NCBI GenBank assembly: GCA_035578175.1
Contig: JAQMRL010000022.1
Coordinates: 5,581,896-5,645,895 of the forward strand
DNA from: Catonia carolina
Lineage: Eukaryota > Arthropoda > Insecta > Hemiptera > Achilidae
Length of the DNA stretch: 64,000 nt
Direction of reading: 5' to 3'
Shown: positions 9,405 through 19,173 of the stretch, piece by piece
How the letters are laid out: each line of letters starts with the position of its first letter
Numbering within the stretch: the stretch's first letter is position 1
Position numbers and translations under genes: made by a program
The notes under the pieces: generated by a model
Told to the model about the DNA's origin: nothing
Databases searched by the model: none
What the model saw: the letters and a program-made list of their open reading frames with translations, nothing else

Positions 9405-11669
9405 TCATCTCTTATTTCTATCTGTGGAAAAACTATCGTCATCATCATCGTCGTCTCGTTTTCTCTTTCCCTCGTGTTTTGAGTCTGTAGAAACTGTTAT
9501 ACTGGTCACCTTTTCACCTTCTTCTTCTTCTTCTTCTTTTTCGTCGGCATTGTGAGAGCCGTCCGATGATTTCTGACCGATTTCTCCTTCTTTTCCCTCT
9601 TTCACCGTCTCACCCATAAAAGTTTGGTTCATTATATCGCACATCTGGATAGTTTCTTTTATGTTCTTGACGCCCTTGTCTTTGAGCATCTGGAATATCG
9701 GTAATAGTGTGTAGATATCTTCCGAATCGGTCAGTCGTAATAACTCGCGGCAAGTTTCTAAAAACTCGCCCAGCGTGCGGCCGGACAGAACCTCGACCAA
9801 CGATTCTTTCTCATCTAACAAGTTTGTCAGTTTCTGTACAGCAAACGTCGATTTAATTGATTCGACGACTCGCTCGATTTCTCTGAAATCTTTCGAATCG
9901 AAAATATCGTATAAAACTTCTTTAAACGAATCCGAAAAGCGATCGAGCAGTGTCTCTAAGTCGGTCGCATTACTGCCTTTGAGGTATTGCTGTATACCGA
10001 TAACTCGTTTCTCAAAATCGTTAAAATTATCGACTTGGAAACCGTCGAACAATTCTGTGAGTTGTGTACAGAATTTATTCGGATCGACATCTTTTAGGGT
10101 TGTTTTGATCTTGGTGATAAGCTCGTCGTATCTCAAATAGTCTTGCATTTTCCGTTGCAACTCTGACATCTCACCGTTCTTCGCCGTCAATTGGTCTTGC
10201 AATTTTCTCAACTCTTTTTCGGATTCGTTTTTATCCTTTTCCTCGTTTTCCCGATAACTTGCTTCGGCCTCTCGTAGTTGGTGTTTTAAATCGGCTACGT
10301 ATTCTGTGAGTTTAGTCGTTTCGCTCGTCACAACCACGTATCTGTTGGTATATTCCTCTAACTGCTCCAACAGATTCTCGTTGGTCGACTTGGCTTCGTT
10401 AAACTTTTCAGTCAAACCTAGTATAATCGTCTCGGCCTGTTGTTTTTGTTTCATCAACCTCTCAATTTCTCCGTTCAGTAGTGTTATCTGTTGCTGTTGT
10501 TTGTCGATCGTTTCTTCTCTGGTAACAGATTGTTTCTTGACAGATTCGTACCGCATTTTCTGCCTCTCCAACTGATCTTTCAGTTCAATTACGTTATCGA
10601 CGTGTCGAGTGTTATTCTTTTCTAGGGTAGTGTTTTTCGACCTCAGAGCGGTTACTTCTCGTTCGTATTGTTCCAGTCGTGTTTTTTGTTTTAGAAAATC
10701 CTCCTCGGACACCGAATAAGATCTTTCCAATTCCATAGACTGGATGTCTTTTTCCATGGTCATACTGAGACGTTTTTCGGCATTATCAACTTGTTCCACA
10801 CGTCTACATAGTTCATCTTGGAGTCGTTTTTCGTTGGCTCGAGACTCGATCAACTCTTCTTCAGACTGTTCGTACTTACTACGCCATACAGTGACATTCT
10901 CACTCAAGTCACTGATTTCGTTTTCATTATCTTCTATTTGTTTCGTTTTTGTTGTCAGTGTTTGTTTCGCGGTTTCCAGTTCTTCTTTACAAAATCGAAC
11001 TTGTTGGATCAGTTCCTCATTCTCGGTGCGCAGCTGCTGACCCAAGTCGTTAATCTGATCAGTCTGTAGCCGATTCTGCTCCGTAAGTGTTGCGATAAGA
11101 TTTTTTAATCTATCGATTTCTTGGTCTTTTGCGAGAAGATACTGATTCGCTTCGGCGTACAGTCGGGTATGTTCTTTCAGGTTTTCGGCGCAGGTTACAA
11201 GTTGCCGCTCAAGCTCTTGGGTGTCTTTCTCACAATCTACGTTTTTCTGTTTGTAGTTCGCGTCACATTCTTTTAAAATATATTTTATTATCGTCAGTAG
11301 TTCCTCTTCCCGGGAATTTCTGTTCATGAGAGGATAACGTTTAAAAAGATCCAAATAGTAATCTATATTGCGCGACAGGTAATCGATCTTTTCCGTGGCT
11401 GATTTACATGCTCGGATGTCCCGCATGTAATCACCATATGAGATTATAGTGCGGGAGCGGTCGGTCAAACGTCCTCCGTCTATTAATAATGCAAAAATTG
11501 CGTCGCTCATGGACGGAAAGAAAGTAACAACGTATCCGTAGTCAGTTTTTTGGTGTGACGTTAATATGTCGAGCAATGTTTTGAGAAACGCCGTTATACT
11601 ATACGCCACTTTCTCGTACTGACCGCTTTCCACGTGTTCCACGATGTCCGTGTAATAAAACTCTACCAT
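9405..11669 (-). CDS. Large coiled-coil protein, unknown
   Basis: A 754-residue protein dominated by heptad-rich coiled coil from about residue 145 to 490, rich in Glu, Lys, Gln and Arg. The first 135 residues are a separate helical domain that resembles the N-terminus of the neighbour at 11683-13473: a G-(Q/N)-x-EK-A-x-x-x-x-x-x-FL element near residues 16-30 and a P-L-x-x-x-x-x-x-(E)-L-x-x-II element near 113-130. The C-terminal 60 residues are acidic and end in a KRKR/DDDDDDD/NKR stretch, possibly a nuclear signal. The ATG sits in a TTATTAAAAAATG late context 13 bases after the stop of the upstream gene. Structural or assembly role is a guess. Confidence 0.85.
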   Translation of the reverse strand: MVEFYYTDIVEHVESGQYEKVAYSITAFLKTLLDILTSHQKTDYGYVVTFFPSMSDAIFALLIDGGRLTDRSRTIISYGDYMRDIRACKSATEKIDYLSRNIDYYLDLFKRYPLMNRNSREEELLTIIKYILKECDANYKQKNVDCEKDTQELERQLVTCAENLKEHTRLYAEANQYLLAKDQEIDRLKNLIATLTEQNRLQTDQINDLGQQLRTENEELIQQVRFCKEELETAKQTLTTKTKQIEDNENEISDLSENVTVWRSKYEQSEEELIESRANEKRLQDELCRRVEQVDNAEKRLSMTMEKDIQSMELERSYSVSEEDFLKQKTRLEQYEREVTALRSKNTTLEKNNTRHVDNVIELKDQLERQKMRYESVKKQSVTREETIDKQQQQITLLNGEIERLMKQKQQAETIILGLTEKFNEAKSTNENLLEQLEEYTNRYVVVTSETTKLTEYVADLKHQLREAEASYRENEEKDKNESEKELRKLQDQLTAKNGEMSELQRKMQDYLRYDELITKIKTTLKDVDPNKFCTQLTELFDGFQVDNFNDFEKRVIGIQQYLKGSNATDLETLLDRFSDSFKEVLYDIFDSKDFREIERVVESIKSTFAVQKLTNLLDEKESLVEVLSGRTLGEFLETCRELLRLTDSEDIYTLLPIFQMLKDKGVKNIKETIQMCDIMNQTFMGETVKEGKEGEIGQKSSDGSHNADEKEEEEEEGEKVTSITVSTDSKHEGKRKRDDDDDDDSFSTDRNKR

Positions 11670-11682
11670 TTTTTAATAATAT

Positions 11683-13473
11683 CTACGACATTTGCATTGT
11701 TTCGTCGATTGAGCTCACATTGAGTTTCGGAGACACGATCCCCACATTCTGAAGCGGTAAATCATCATTATAATCCCTTCCGTCAGAATCGGTTCGTTTT
11801 CGTTTCTTCTGTAACGGCAAAACTACGCCCACGTCTCTAATAGAGCCGAGGCTTTTTGATCTCTGTCTTATAACGGTCGTCGACCTTTGCTCGATTTCAA
11901 TCTTTTGTTGTAGTTCTTGATTCACAATTTTCAGCCGTTGTACCGAGTCCTTTTCGAGCTGCAGTTTCTTTTTCAACAACGTCATTTCTTTGTCAAGCCG
12001 CTCGTGTTTGTTTTCCATTTTAAGTTTGTCATCTCTTTCTGACTGTAGCTCCTGTTTCAGCGACGCTATTTCACTATACAACAGTCCATTCTTTTTTTCC
12101 ATTTCGTGGTTGGCGCTTTTCAGTTCGTTCTCGACCAGCTGTCTGTCCTGTAATTCTTTTTCATTTTTGAACAACATAGACAAGGCCGTTGTATCGAATC
12201 CTTTTTCAGCGTCGAGTTGTTGTAAAGTTTTAAATACGCGTTCGGGCGTAACGTTGTCTTTGAAAACTGTTTGAACGGCCATCCACGGCACTAAGAACTC
12301 ACTATCGACGCTACGTATTGCCGACAGGATGTTTTGGTTGCGTTTTTCTATGAGGTGGTCAAAGAAGGAGGTTTTTCTTATTTCAGTGAAAAAACTACCG
12401 TCCAACGTTAATTTTCCCCTCAATGATCTATCGATACGGCCGATATCTTCTTGAAACACCTTGCGCCAATTGTCACCCAACAACCACCTTATTATTATGA
12501 ATATATTTTTCAGTTCCGCTGCAAAATCGACACAACTATTATACTCCAAAATGTAGTTCAGTATAGCAAGTTTCTCGTCAAAACCGACCGATGAATTCTG
12601 TAGAGGCTCTACGGCGTTCTTATATAATGTTAGCAGCTTTTGCAAAGATTCAAGTATAACAGTAACGTCATCGTTATCAGCCCGGAATAGTTTTACTTCG
12701 TTCGTTAACGCGGCCATTGTCTGTAGATTTTCCGGATTTTGAAAAATATCATACCATTTTGAACCGAGTGCGTTTTCAAGCACGTCCCACACAAAGTTTA
12801 ATTCCGTTAGAAAAACGTTCTTCGCATCTATTTCTCCGATGGCTGATATCAGACTTACCCATTTCATTTTGAAGCTCAAACCGGTATTTCTCAAAACCTC
12901 CAAAATTTTCGCAAAAAATTCAAACGAGTCGTACGAGAATCTACTCCAGTCGTCGTACATAAATTCATCCGCTCGCTGTTTCGCATACTCAACAATCTTA
13001 GACTCAGTTGCCGTTTCACTAAGTGAAAAATGTTCTATCTCCATGGGGACGGTTGGATTCTTTCCATTGTCACCACCTCCTCCACCGAAGTTATTAAAAT
13101 CATTAGCCGTAGTAGGTTTGCAGAACACCAACAGTTTTTTTATTATATTGATCAAATCCTTTTCACCGGAATGTTGAACGATCAACGGACACTCTTGAAA
13201 ATGTCTTTCGATGTCGTCACATTTCTCGTATATTAATTTTGGAAAGGCGGGATCTGTTGAACAATTGCGTATAAGATTGAAATAATCGTATAGGGTCAGT
13301 TTTTTCTTGTTGGACAACAGATAGAATATCTCATCACAGATCGATGTGAATTTTTTCCGATTATATTTGGGATTCAGTTTCTTGTAGATATCGTTCAAAA
13401 ACTTTGAAAACATGTACATGGCCTTCTCGTTGTTGCCCTGTGACACCAAGTATAACACCGACGTTTCGTTCAT
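11683..13473 (-). CDS. Helical and coiled-coil protein, related to its neighbour
   Basis: A 596-residue protein, start chosen at the ATG in a CTATTAAAAATG context rather than an in-frame ATG 13 codons earlier. An N-terminal helical domain (about 1-120) resembles that of the 9405-11669 protein. A central helical region carries repeated G-(S/D)-(K/N)-W elements. A coiled coil runs from about 440 to 530. The C-terminus has a basic KKRKR stretch near 555. Not recognised as a named family. It lies in a minus-strand operon-like trio (13496, 11683, 9405) and is probably co-expressed late with them. Confidence 0.85.
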   Translation of the reverse strand: MNETSVLYLVSQGNNEKAMYMFSKFLNDIYKKLNPKYNRKKFTSICDEIFYLLSNKKKLTLYDYFNLIRNCSTDPAFPKLIYEKCDDIERHFQECPLIVQHSGEKDLINIIKKLLVFCKPTTANDFNNFGGGGGDNGKNPTVPMEIEHFSLSETATESKIVEYAKQRADEFMYDDWSRFSYDSFEFFAKILEVLRNTGLSFKMKWVSLISAIGEIDAKNVFLTELNFVWDVLENALGSKWYDIFQNPENLQTMAALTNEVKLFRADNDDVTVILESLQKLLTLYKNAVEPLQNSSVGFDEKLAILNYILEYNSCVDFAAELKNIFIIIRWLLGDNWRKVFQEDIGRIDRSLRGKLTLDGSFFTEIRKTSFFDHLIEKRNQNILSAIRSVDSEFLVPWMAVQTVFKDNVTPERVFKTLQQLDAEKGFDTTALSMLFKNEKELQDRQLVENELKSANHEMEKKNGLLYSEIASLKQELQSERDDKLKMENKHERLDKEMTLLKKKLQLEKDSVQRLKIVNQELQQKIEIEQRSTTVIRQRSKSLGSIRDVGVVLPLQKKRKRTDSDGRDYNDDLPLQNVGIVSPKLNVSSIDETMQMS

Positions 13474-13495
13474 TTTTAATAGTAAGGGGTGCTCG

Positions 13496-14008
13496 TTATG
13501 CGCCGATTTCATCCCGTATAAACGTAAACAATTTTTTCAGTTCGCTTCGCGCCGAATCGTATTTGCCGGCCGATACCTTTCTCAATATGCGGTAAAGGTG
13601 TAAAAGCGGTCTGTTTTGATGAAGGGCGAGATTGCCAGTAATCCGGTTGAAAAACTCCACGGTTCTATCCATGTATATGTTGAACGCGGCTATGTCGATC
13701 ATGTTGCCACACTCTAACGGCAAAAGGGTTGAAAGTATGCCGTCGATTTTCGGTTGTATAATTACCACGTTGAAGATAAAATGCAAATAAGGTTTCAACT
13801 GTCTGTATAACGCGTATACAATTTTCCAATTAAAAAAAATATTTTCGTCCTCGGCACACAACATTTCATCTTGTAGATTTTTTGCGAATGATTCGAATTC
13901 TATTGCGATTGCCTCGTTTTCTAATTTTGACTTAAAATCATCATCTTCGTCATCAGCATCGTCATCATCATAGGAGTCTGACATATTCGACCCGAAAATA
14001 TTCGCCAT
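13496..14008 (-). CDS. Acidic-start helical protein, unknown
   Basis: A 170-residue protein if read from the ATG at 14008. An in-frame ATG at 14098 exists, but a TATA box and a CACAGTT initiator lie between the two, so transcripts would begin after it. Residues 9-25 are mostly Asp and Ser, followed by a helical body. An element (N-R-x-L-L-x-L-x-R-I-L near residue 135, then G-K-Y-D-x-A near 148) recalls the N-terminal domains of the two coiled-coil neighbours, so the trio may be related. It ends about 20 bases before the next gene starts. Confidence 0.7.
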   Translation of the reverse strand: MANIFGSNMSDSYDDDDADDEDDDFKSKLENEAIAIEFESFAKNLQDEMLCAEDENIFFNWKIVYALYRQLKPYLHFIFNVVIIQPKIDGILSTLLPLECGNMIDIAAFNIYMDRTVEFFNRITGNLALHQNRPLLHLYRILRKVSAGKYDSARSELKKLFTFIRDEIGA

Positions 14009-14102
14009 GGAATGTGTGTTGTTGAATTGATTTAACTGTGAAGAAATATTGAAAACATTATCGGTATATATACACCCGATCATCGATACATACATCACAA
14101 AA
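14009..14102. promoter_or_regulatory. Bidirectional early-type promoter
   Basis: The 94 bases between two divergent genes hold a GTATATATAC palindrome at about 14063-14072, which can act as a TATA box in both directions. Leftward, a CACAGTT-like initiator follows at about 14035-14041. Rightward, the ATG at 14103 lies about 31 bases after the box. Confidence 0.5.
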
Positions 14103-14591
14103 ATGGATATATTCTACAACAATGTGTCGAACATATTAGTACAATTCAGTGTGAAACCCATACCCAATAATAATTGTATTGAATCTTTCGAAACAAACGG
14201 TTACAATTTTGGATTTTACATCTCACAAAATATCCCACAAGATAATGAATGTTACACGTACACGGGAAAGGCGTTAGTTGTGGAAAAAGAGAAGTTGAAA
14301 AAATTACCACCGCCACCGACGAACACCATCCATCGCTATTTCAAGCGTAAAACATCTAAAAATGAAGAAAAATTAATCTCATTTTTGGCTAAGCATTACA
14401 GTATATCATTAGAACGAGAGAATCACGTTGTCCGATGTCCGTTTCACGCCGACCGCAATCCAAGTCTAAGTATAAATTTAACAAAGGGTGTGTTTTACTG
14501 TTTTGCGTGTAGAGAATGTGGAAAAGTTTCCAAACTCTGGGATAGAATTTTATCGGATGAAAAAACTACAAATAAAATTTCAAACTACTAG
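14103..14591 (+). CDS. Stand-alone CHC2 (primase-type) zinc-finger protein with PIP-like motif
   Basis: A 162-residue protein. Its C-terminal part is a CHC2 zinc finger as found at the N-terminus of DnaG-type primases: C112-P-F-H115, an N-P-S-L-S core at 119-123, then C133 and C136. Primases continue with a TOPRIM catalytic domain; this protein stops after the finger. Before the finger, residues 73-80 (TNTIHRYF) follow a proline run and fit the PCNA-interacting PIP-box shape, with Ile at position 4 and two aromatics at 7-8. I infer a DNA-binding accessory factor recruited to the sliding clamp. Read from the ATG at 14103 in an ACAAAAATG context. Confidence 0.7.
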   Translation: MDIFYNNVSNILVQFSVKPIPNNNCIESFETNGYNFGFYISQNIPQDNECYTYTGKALVVEKEKLKKLPPPPTNTIHRYFKRKTSKNEEKLISFLAKHYSISLERENHVVRCPFHADRNPSLSINLTKGVFYCFACRECGKVSKLWDRILSDEKTTNKISNY

Positions 14592-14938
14592 GGAAAGGAT
14601 AGCCGTAAAAGAGTAAAGCGATAAAAAGTATAAGGTATACTCTTCTATTCTAAAAACAGATAATAACATATTCAATCTCATAATATTTTATGAAATAATA
14701 AAGGAGAAATATTGAAGGATTTTTGTGTATATAAAACAAAGTTCCAAAATTTTAAGATCCGGATATAGTCTTTTGAGTGGAGTAAGCGTGTGTATAAATA
14801 CACAACGAATGGTATATTCGTTTACACAATCGTTATGAACAATGAAGTGACTAGTGGCCGTTATGAACAGCAATAGTGTCCGGTTATGATGGTGAGTATT
14901 ATTTGTTAGACAAACTAAACACTGTTTAGTTCATCACC
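14592..14938. other. Spacer with TATA-like element
   Basis: No gene. GTGTATAAATAC near 14791 is a possible TATA box but lies about 140 bases before the next start. The last 60 bases before 14939 hold an imperfect palindrome around ACTAAACACTGTTTAGT. Confidence 0.4.
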
Positions 14939-15316
14939 ATGGAGCGTATACATCATTGTAACAACCTACAACTTGAGTCGTGGTGTGTGATAATTAACAC
15001 ACTGTTTAAACACGGTCCGTCATCCTACTACGATCTCGATATGTTGATACAGCTTTCACGAAATCCTTTGTTTGAGACGACCAAATTTGAACTCTGCTAT
15101 ATCGAAATAAACGGTAACGAATATTTCACCATACGATGTATCAATATCTCCCAAATTTTACACAGAGTGATTGACCTCCTGTTCAACGGCCGGGAAGACA
15201 TAAAAATCACACTGTTCATAGAGTGGGACGCCGCGTTTCAGTATTTTTTACGGCTGTCGACAGAAAATAATAAAAAATTAGCTCAAAAAAAAAACTTAAA
15301 AAACTTAAAAAATTAG
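14939..15316 (+). CDS. Small dispersed-family protein, copy B
   Basis: A 125-residue protein of unknown function and a clear relative of the one at 43382-43738. The shared features are an L-x-SWC-x-I-x-NTL core near residues 12-22, YYDLD near 31-35, an (Q/R)NP(L/M)F element near 43-47, an I-L-x-x-V-ID-L-L element near 72-79, and R-L-S near the end. The last 20 residues are Lys and Asn rich from an A-rich run and may not be functional. The start is the first ATG after a CATCACC leader. It stands alone between spacers, as the other copies do. Confidence 0.7.
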   Translation: MERIHHCNNLQLESWCVIINTLFKHGPSSYYDLDMLIQLSRNPLFETTKFELCYIEINGNEYFTIRCINISQILHRVIDLLFNGREDIKITLFIEWDAAFQYFLRLSTENNKKLAQKKNLKNLKN

Positions 15317-16657
15317 CTTCGTCATTCTCCTTCACTCACTCTGTCTCCACTTGAATGTTCTATATGCCTGTGGAACCTGAACCATTATACTTTGTCATAG
15401 TGTTTTGATTTCAGAATATATGTTTTAACAATATTTGAATTTATTTTTATTTTATCTCCTCAATACCTATATCTATAAGTTTTGCTAAATCTGAAAAGCT
15501 TTATCGATAGTAAAATATTGTAAATGTGTGACATGTGGGTGAGTACCGACCCGACGAGATGGGAATGTGTTTCGATTCGCCTCTAAATGTGCGATTACTC
15601 TTTGCCAACCATCTTATGGATATGTAAGGTTATTAAACTGCAAGAAATGAAAAGCCAAACTCTCAGTGATTTACAGTAGATCAATTTGAACTATGAGGTA
15701 GTAAACACTACAGTTTGCTACTTGTGGTATGATACAATGGGAAAGTTGTGGCCTTTTATACATAAAAATTCCATATTCTAATACATTGAAAACACTGATT
15801 CTATACTTTAATACAATTTTCCACATGCGTGACAAATAGTTACATCATCTCAAATAAAATACTAGCGAGAATTGTAATAAACAAATTTAATCATCTCAAA
15901 AAAATAAAAAGCAAGAGTTATAAAAAACAGATTTTATCATTCTAATTAAAAATTGTCGCGTATAAACAAAAAACAAATGACATCAATGCGAATAAACTAA
16001 AATATAAAGTATTCCAAAATAAAATTTCTAAAATTACTAAATTTCGGATCTTGAAGGTATATAAAACTGAAAACCTGACGTAACGCTTTATACAAAACGT
16101 TTGGATTCCGACGGTACTTATAAGTATAACCTCGGAAATCAGGTTAGATAGTGTAGAGGTGAACAATCTCGAGTTCTGTCAAGGCTATCGCTATGGGAGT
16201 AAGTTTACCTCGTAGATCTCAATCACCCGATCACGTGGACACTAAAATCATGAAAAACGGTCAAACGGTTGTAGAGTAAATCGACTTTGGAACTTTGTCA
16301 GTTTTTTAATTTTTTAAGATTGAGGTCGTATAAGTATTCTCATTTTTAAACTAATATTATACTTAAAAATAATTAAATGAGTAAATTAAAATTTTAACTC
16401 ATTTCATTGAAAACAAAAAAAACACCTTCATTTTTAGCCCACGCTTAATTGTAAGTAGTTCGTGTAACAAATTGATTTTTAAACACACTTCTGTTATTAA
16501 AAACGAAATTTCTCTTCCACGCTTCCACACAATTGTAGCAGTTATTTAATTTAATACAATGAATACAAATCCCGATAGCAAAGGTTATTCGAAGCAAAAC
16601 CACCAGGTATTTTATTTTCACCAAACATCGACACTTGAAAAATGTGGTGAGATTTGT
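15317..16657. other. Non-coding stretch, nothing recognised
   Basis: About 1.3 kb of AT-rich DNA. I looked for coding remnants on both strands and found only short frames without a protein-like pattern. No copy of the CTGACTG repeat is present. Confidence 0.5.
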
Positions 16658-16885
16658 CTAATTTCGGCCGGTTTGTAGAAATAATAATATCCCGAAATTC
16701 AGCGACAGGCCTGCGTACAGAAATATAGTTTTTAGATTATGCGAAACCTGCAGAGTATCTAAGGCGCAATATGTTAACAAAACTGCAAACGATGCGTAGT
16801 TCAGTATTTTCGTAATATATTTCTTTCTTATATATTCCTGCAGGGGCGGACAAGGAGTCGCAGTCTCTTTTATTTTAAGTTGCAT
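16658..16885 (-). CDS. Small membrane protein next to 38K
   Basis: A 75-residue protein with two likely membrane spans (about 28-45 and 54-70) joined by a short loop. The ATG follows CATATAAAAA, the late context of this genome, and the gene lies 22 bases downstream of 38K on the same strand. Not recognised; a virion envelope protein is plausible. Confidence 0.65.
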   Translation of the reverse strand: MQLKIKETATPCPPLQEYIRKKYITKILNYASFAVLLTYCALDTLQVSHNLKTIFLYAGLSLNFGILLFLQTGRN

Positions 16886-16907
16886 TTTTTATATGTTGGG
16901 AAAATCA

Positions 16908-17381
16908 TCACCCGTGCCGCCAATGCAGAAAAGTGAACTCACTCAGGTGTTTATACAATTCTGTGTCGCCGTTCTCGCCATGAAACGGCGCGATTTCAAA
17001 CGTCTTGTCGTAGTCGGCTTCGTGTGTGTTTTTATTGGCGCAATCATCCACAAAAACATAACGAAGAAGGTTGTTCATAGTTATGTATTTACTTAGCGAG
17101 CGTTCTACGTATTGTCTGCACTTGTATTGCCCAAACAATTGATGACTGACTTCACAATTTTGTCTTGTATATATTTCAATGAAATAGTGATGCCAGTTGA
17201 GGGAATTAATCACGTTATACACGTATGACTTATCGCCTGCACTCCACAAGACAGTGTAGACGTTTGCGTTTTTCCACAACGAATTCAAAACGTGTTGAGC
17301 ATACGGACGGACGTAGATTTCTCTGTCTTTGACAAACACCAGAGTCTCGTCCAGATCGAAAACAAATACGTACTTGTACAT
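16908..17381 (-). CDS. 38k: 38K-like HAD-fold protein (Ac98 homologue)
   Basis: Baculovirus 38K is a core gene needed for nucleocapsid assembly and belongs to the NLI-interacting/CTD phosphatase group of the HAD superfamily. Here the DLDET catalytic signature stands at residues 9-13, followed by an Y-V-R-P element at 23-26 and a V-x-W-SAG motif near 43-48, the second HAD motif. A late V-D-D-C element near 112-115 fits the distal acidic motif. At 157 residues it is about half the length of baculovirus 38K and near a minimal CTD-phosphatase domain. The ATG follows TAAAAATAAAA. The 38K name rests on the genome context; the HAD phosphatase call is solid. Confidence 0.8.
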   Translation of the reverse strand: MYKYVFVFDLDETLVFVKDREIYVRPYAQHVLNSLWKNANVYTVLWSAGDKSYVYNVINSLNWHHYFIEIYTRQNCEVSHQLFGQYKCRQYVERSLSKYITMNNLLRYVFVDDCANKNTHEADYDKTFEIAPFHGENGDTELYKHLSEFTFLHWRHG

Positions 17382-17420
17382 TTTTATTTTTACAATCTAT
17401 CTGTAATTAAAAAATATACG

Positions 17421-18284
17421 ATGGAATTCAACAACCAACAACAACAACCGCCACCGTTTATGAACACACTTAACGAAAGAAACGATAATCCCGCTTTGAA
17501 TTCTATAGATTTATTCAACACACTCGACTGGACTCGCCCATTGCCGCCGCCGCCACCGCCAATGATAAGAGATGTTGAAACGACGAATGAAGAAGAAGTG
17601 CCGGCGGCAAATAATCCTCCTCAAAATAATTTCAGTGGCAGTCTCCAAAACTCTAATAATTTTCTGCGTCCGATTTCCAAAAATAAAAATCTATCCGCGG
17701 AATCGCTCAAACGAGACATAATAAAATATTTGTTTGCGAAAAACAATTCTAGCTTTTTAAATTCATGTTTCGCGACGGTTGACGAGATAGACACACTGGA
17801 CGACACGACGGTGAATCACAAGTTTCAAATCGGTCTTCTGCTCGATTCGACCCTGTCCAGAAACAGTTCTGAGAAAAATCTCGCTTCCCACATCTATACG
17901 TTTTTCGACGTTATACTAAACGAGATACGAAGCGTCAGTTCCCCGGAAATTCAGCCGTATATCGACATATTTATCGAAAACTCGAGAAAAGAACGTGTGG
18001 ACGTACTTAACGACTCCGGGCTTCACGTGGTGTCAAACCTTTTGAATTCAAACGATCTGTCAGCAATGCTGAAAACCTTAAAAATAACTGAACCGCCGTC
18101 AACAAAAGCGCTAAGGAGCGCCGTACAAAATATAATGCTTCTTCTCGGATTGGTGGCGTCGAAGAAGGTGGTCATACCGTACGTTATGAACTCGTTGGGC
18201 ATTGTGCGGACCGAGGTGGAGGTTGGCGCAACTGATTCTGAAGAAGTCGAGACGATGTATCCGGCTAAACGACCTAAAAAATAA
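17421..18284 (+). CDS. Proline/asparagine-rich start, helical protein with nuclear signal
   Basis: A 287-residue protein read from the ATG at 17421; an upstream in-frame ATG at 17292 lies inside the divergent 38K gene. The first 80 residues are low-complexity (Gln, Asn and two proline runs); the rest is helical. The C-terminus AKRPKK looks like a nuclear localisation signal. It converges with PIF-5, overlapping it by 11 bases. Not recognised; a nucleocapsid or tegument-like protein is possible. Confidence 0.8.
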   Translation: MEFNNQQQQPPPFMNTLNERNDNPALNSIDLFNTLDWTRPLPPPPPPMIRDVETTNEEEVPAANNPPQNNFSGSLQNSNNFLRPISKNKNLSAESLKRDIIKYLFAKNNSSFLNSCFATVDEIDTLDDTTVNHKFQIGLLLDSTLSRNSSEKNLASHIYTFFDVILNEIRSVSSPEIQPYIDIFIENSRKERVDVLNDSGLHVVSNLLNSNDLSAMLKTLKITEPPSTKALRSAVQNIMLLLGLVASKKVVIPYVMNSLGIVRTEVEVGATDSEEVETMYPAKRPKK

Positions 18285-19173
18285 AAAATGATACTGCAAC
18301 CAAAAAGAACGACAAACAAAGTCGGTAGATGATAGTGACACCCACGAGAAAGAATATCGGGGCTAGAAATATGGCTAATCTCGCTGCAGATCTGATAAAC
18401 CAATTGTATGCGCCTGTGAGTGTTTGAGTTTCCGCTTGAATAACATCGGTCCACTTTGCTTTGTAACAGACGTAGCGGTCGCCGTCGCCGCCGCCATTTT
18501 TGGTTTCCGCCAACCGACAGTCTTTGTCAGACTTGCAATCGCACAGTTTTATTGCGCCTGACGAACAGAACGAGTTTTCAATCGCCAAACTCTTATGGCC
18601 GCAGGTCTCACTTTTCAATTTACACATTTTCTGGCCATCGTTGGTAATCTTGTAACAACCGGACAAATTCGTTGCGGTCTCATTTAGAAATGTTCCGAGT
18701 GTTGCCAGCGCTACACCTGACACAGTAACAATAACGACCAGTTTACCAATTTTAAACGCCTTGCCACCGTCTTTACCGCCGAATTTCGCCAAAAAATTTT
18801 CAGCCGTTTTCTTTAACTTAGAATTGGATTTGATCAATTCGTCTATCTCTTTTCCACTATACTCCAGAGCGGACGACTCTAGTCCGTGTTTAACGAGAAA
18901 CTCGACCCGTTCAGGGACGGATATGATCTTTTCGGTCGCCGAATGTTCGATTTCCATCAACATTGACTCTGGGATTTTCGGTAGTAGTAGATTGGTCGTC
19001 GCCTTTTCTAATAGTTTTGGGTGAATATGTTCTAGGTCGTGGATTGCGACGTCTTTGAAATGTACAAACTGGTCCTTTCCGATTATATTTTCACCGTTTT
19101 GGAAGATGATTGCCCGCTCTTCGCTTCCCACGGCTTTGAACAACGCCTCAAGCCAATTGAATACTTTACTCAT
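18274..19173 (-). CDS. pif-5: PIF-5 / ODV-E56-like envelope protein
   Basis: PIF-5 is an occlusion-derived virion envelope protein required for oral infection. The 299-residue product has a soluble N-terminal part containing an NG-x-x-x-IG-x-(D)-x-F element near 26-36 that resembles the conserved N-terminal block of the family, a hydrophobic span near 145-165, a cysteine-rich ectodomain (eight or more Cys between 173 and 236), and a long hydrophobic C-terminus with one or two spans. Baculovirus members are somewhat longer. The start is in an AATTAAAAATG context. The gene follows the PIF-type gene at 19166-20008 with an 8-base overlap. The family assignment is from pattern memory, not an alignment. 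Confidence 0.65.
   Translation of the reverse strand: MSKVFNWLEALFKAVGSEERAIIFQNGENIIGKDQFVHFKDVAIHDLEHIHPKLLEKATTNLLLPKIPESMLMEIEHSATEKIISVPERVEFLVKHGLESSALEYSGKEIDELIKSNSKLKKTAENFLAKFGGKDGGKAFKIGKLVVIVTVSGVALATLGTFLNETATNLSGCYKITNDGQKMCKLKSETCGHKSLAIENSFCSSGAIKLCDCKSDKDCRLAETKNGGGDGDRYVCYKAKWTDVIQAETQTLTGAYNWFIRSAARLAIFLAPIFFLVGVTIIYRLCLSFFLVAVSFFIF

Noticed and set aside
9775..11329. Several Ser/Leu/Phe-rich plus-strand frames
   Set aside because: They lie antisense to the coiled-coil gene and have the Ser/Leu/Phe bias produced by reading Glu/Lys/Arg-rich codons in reverse.
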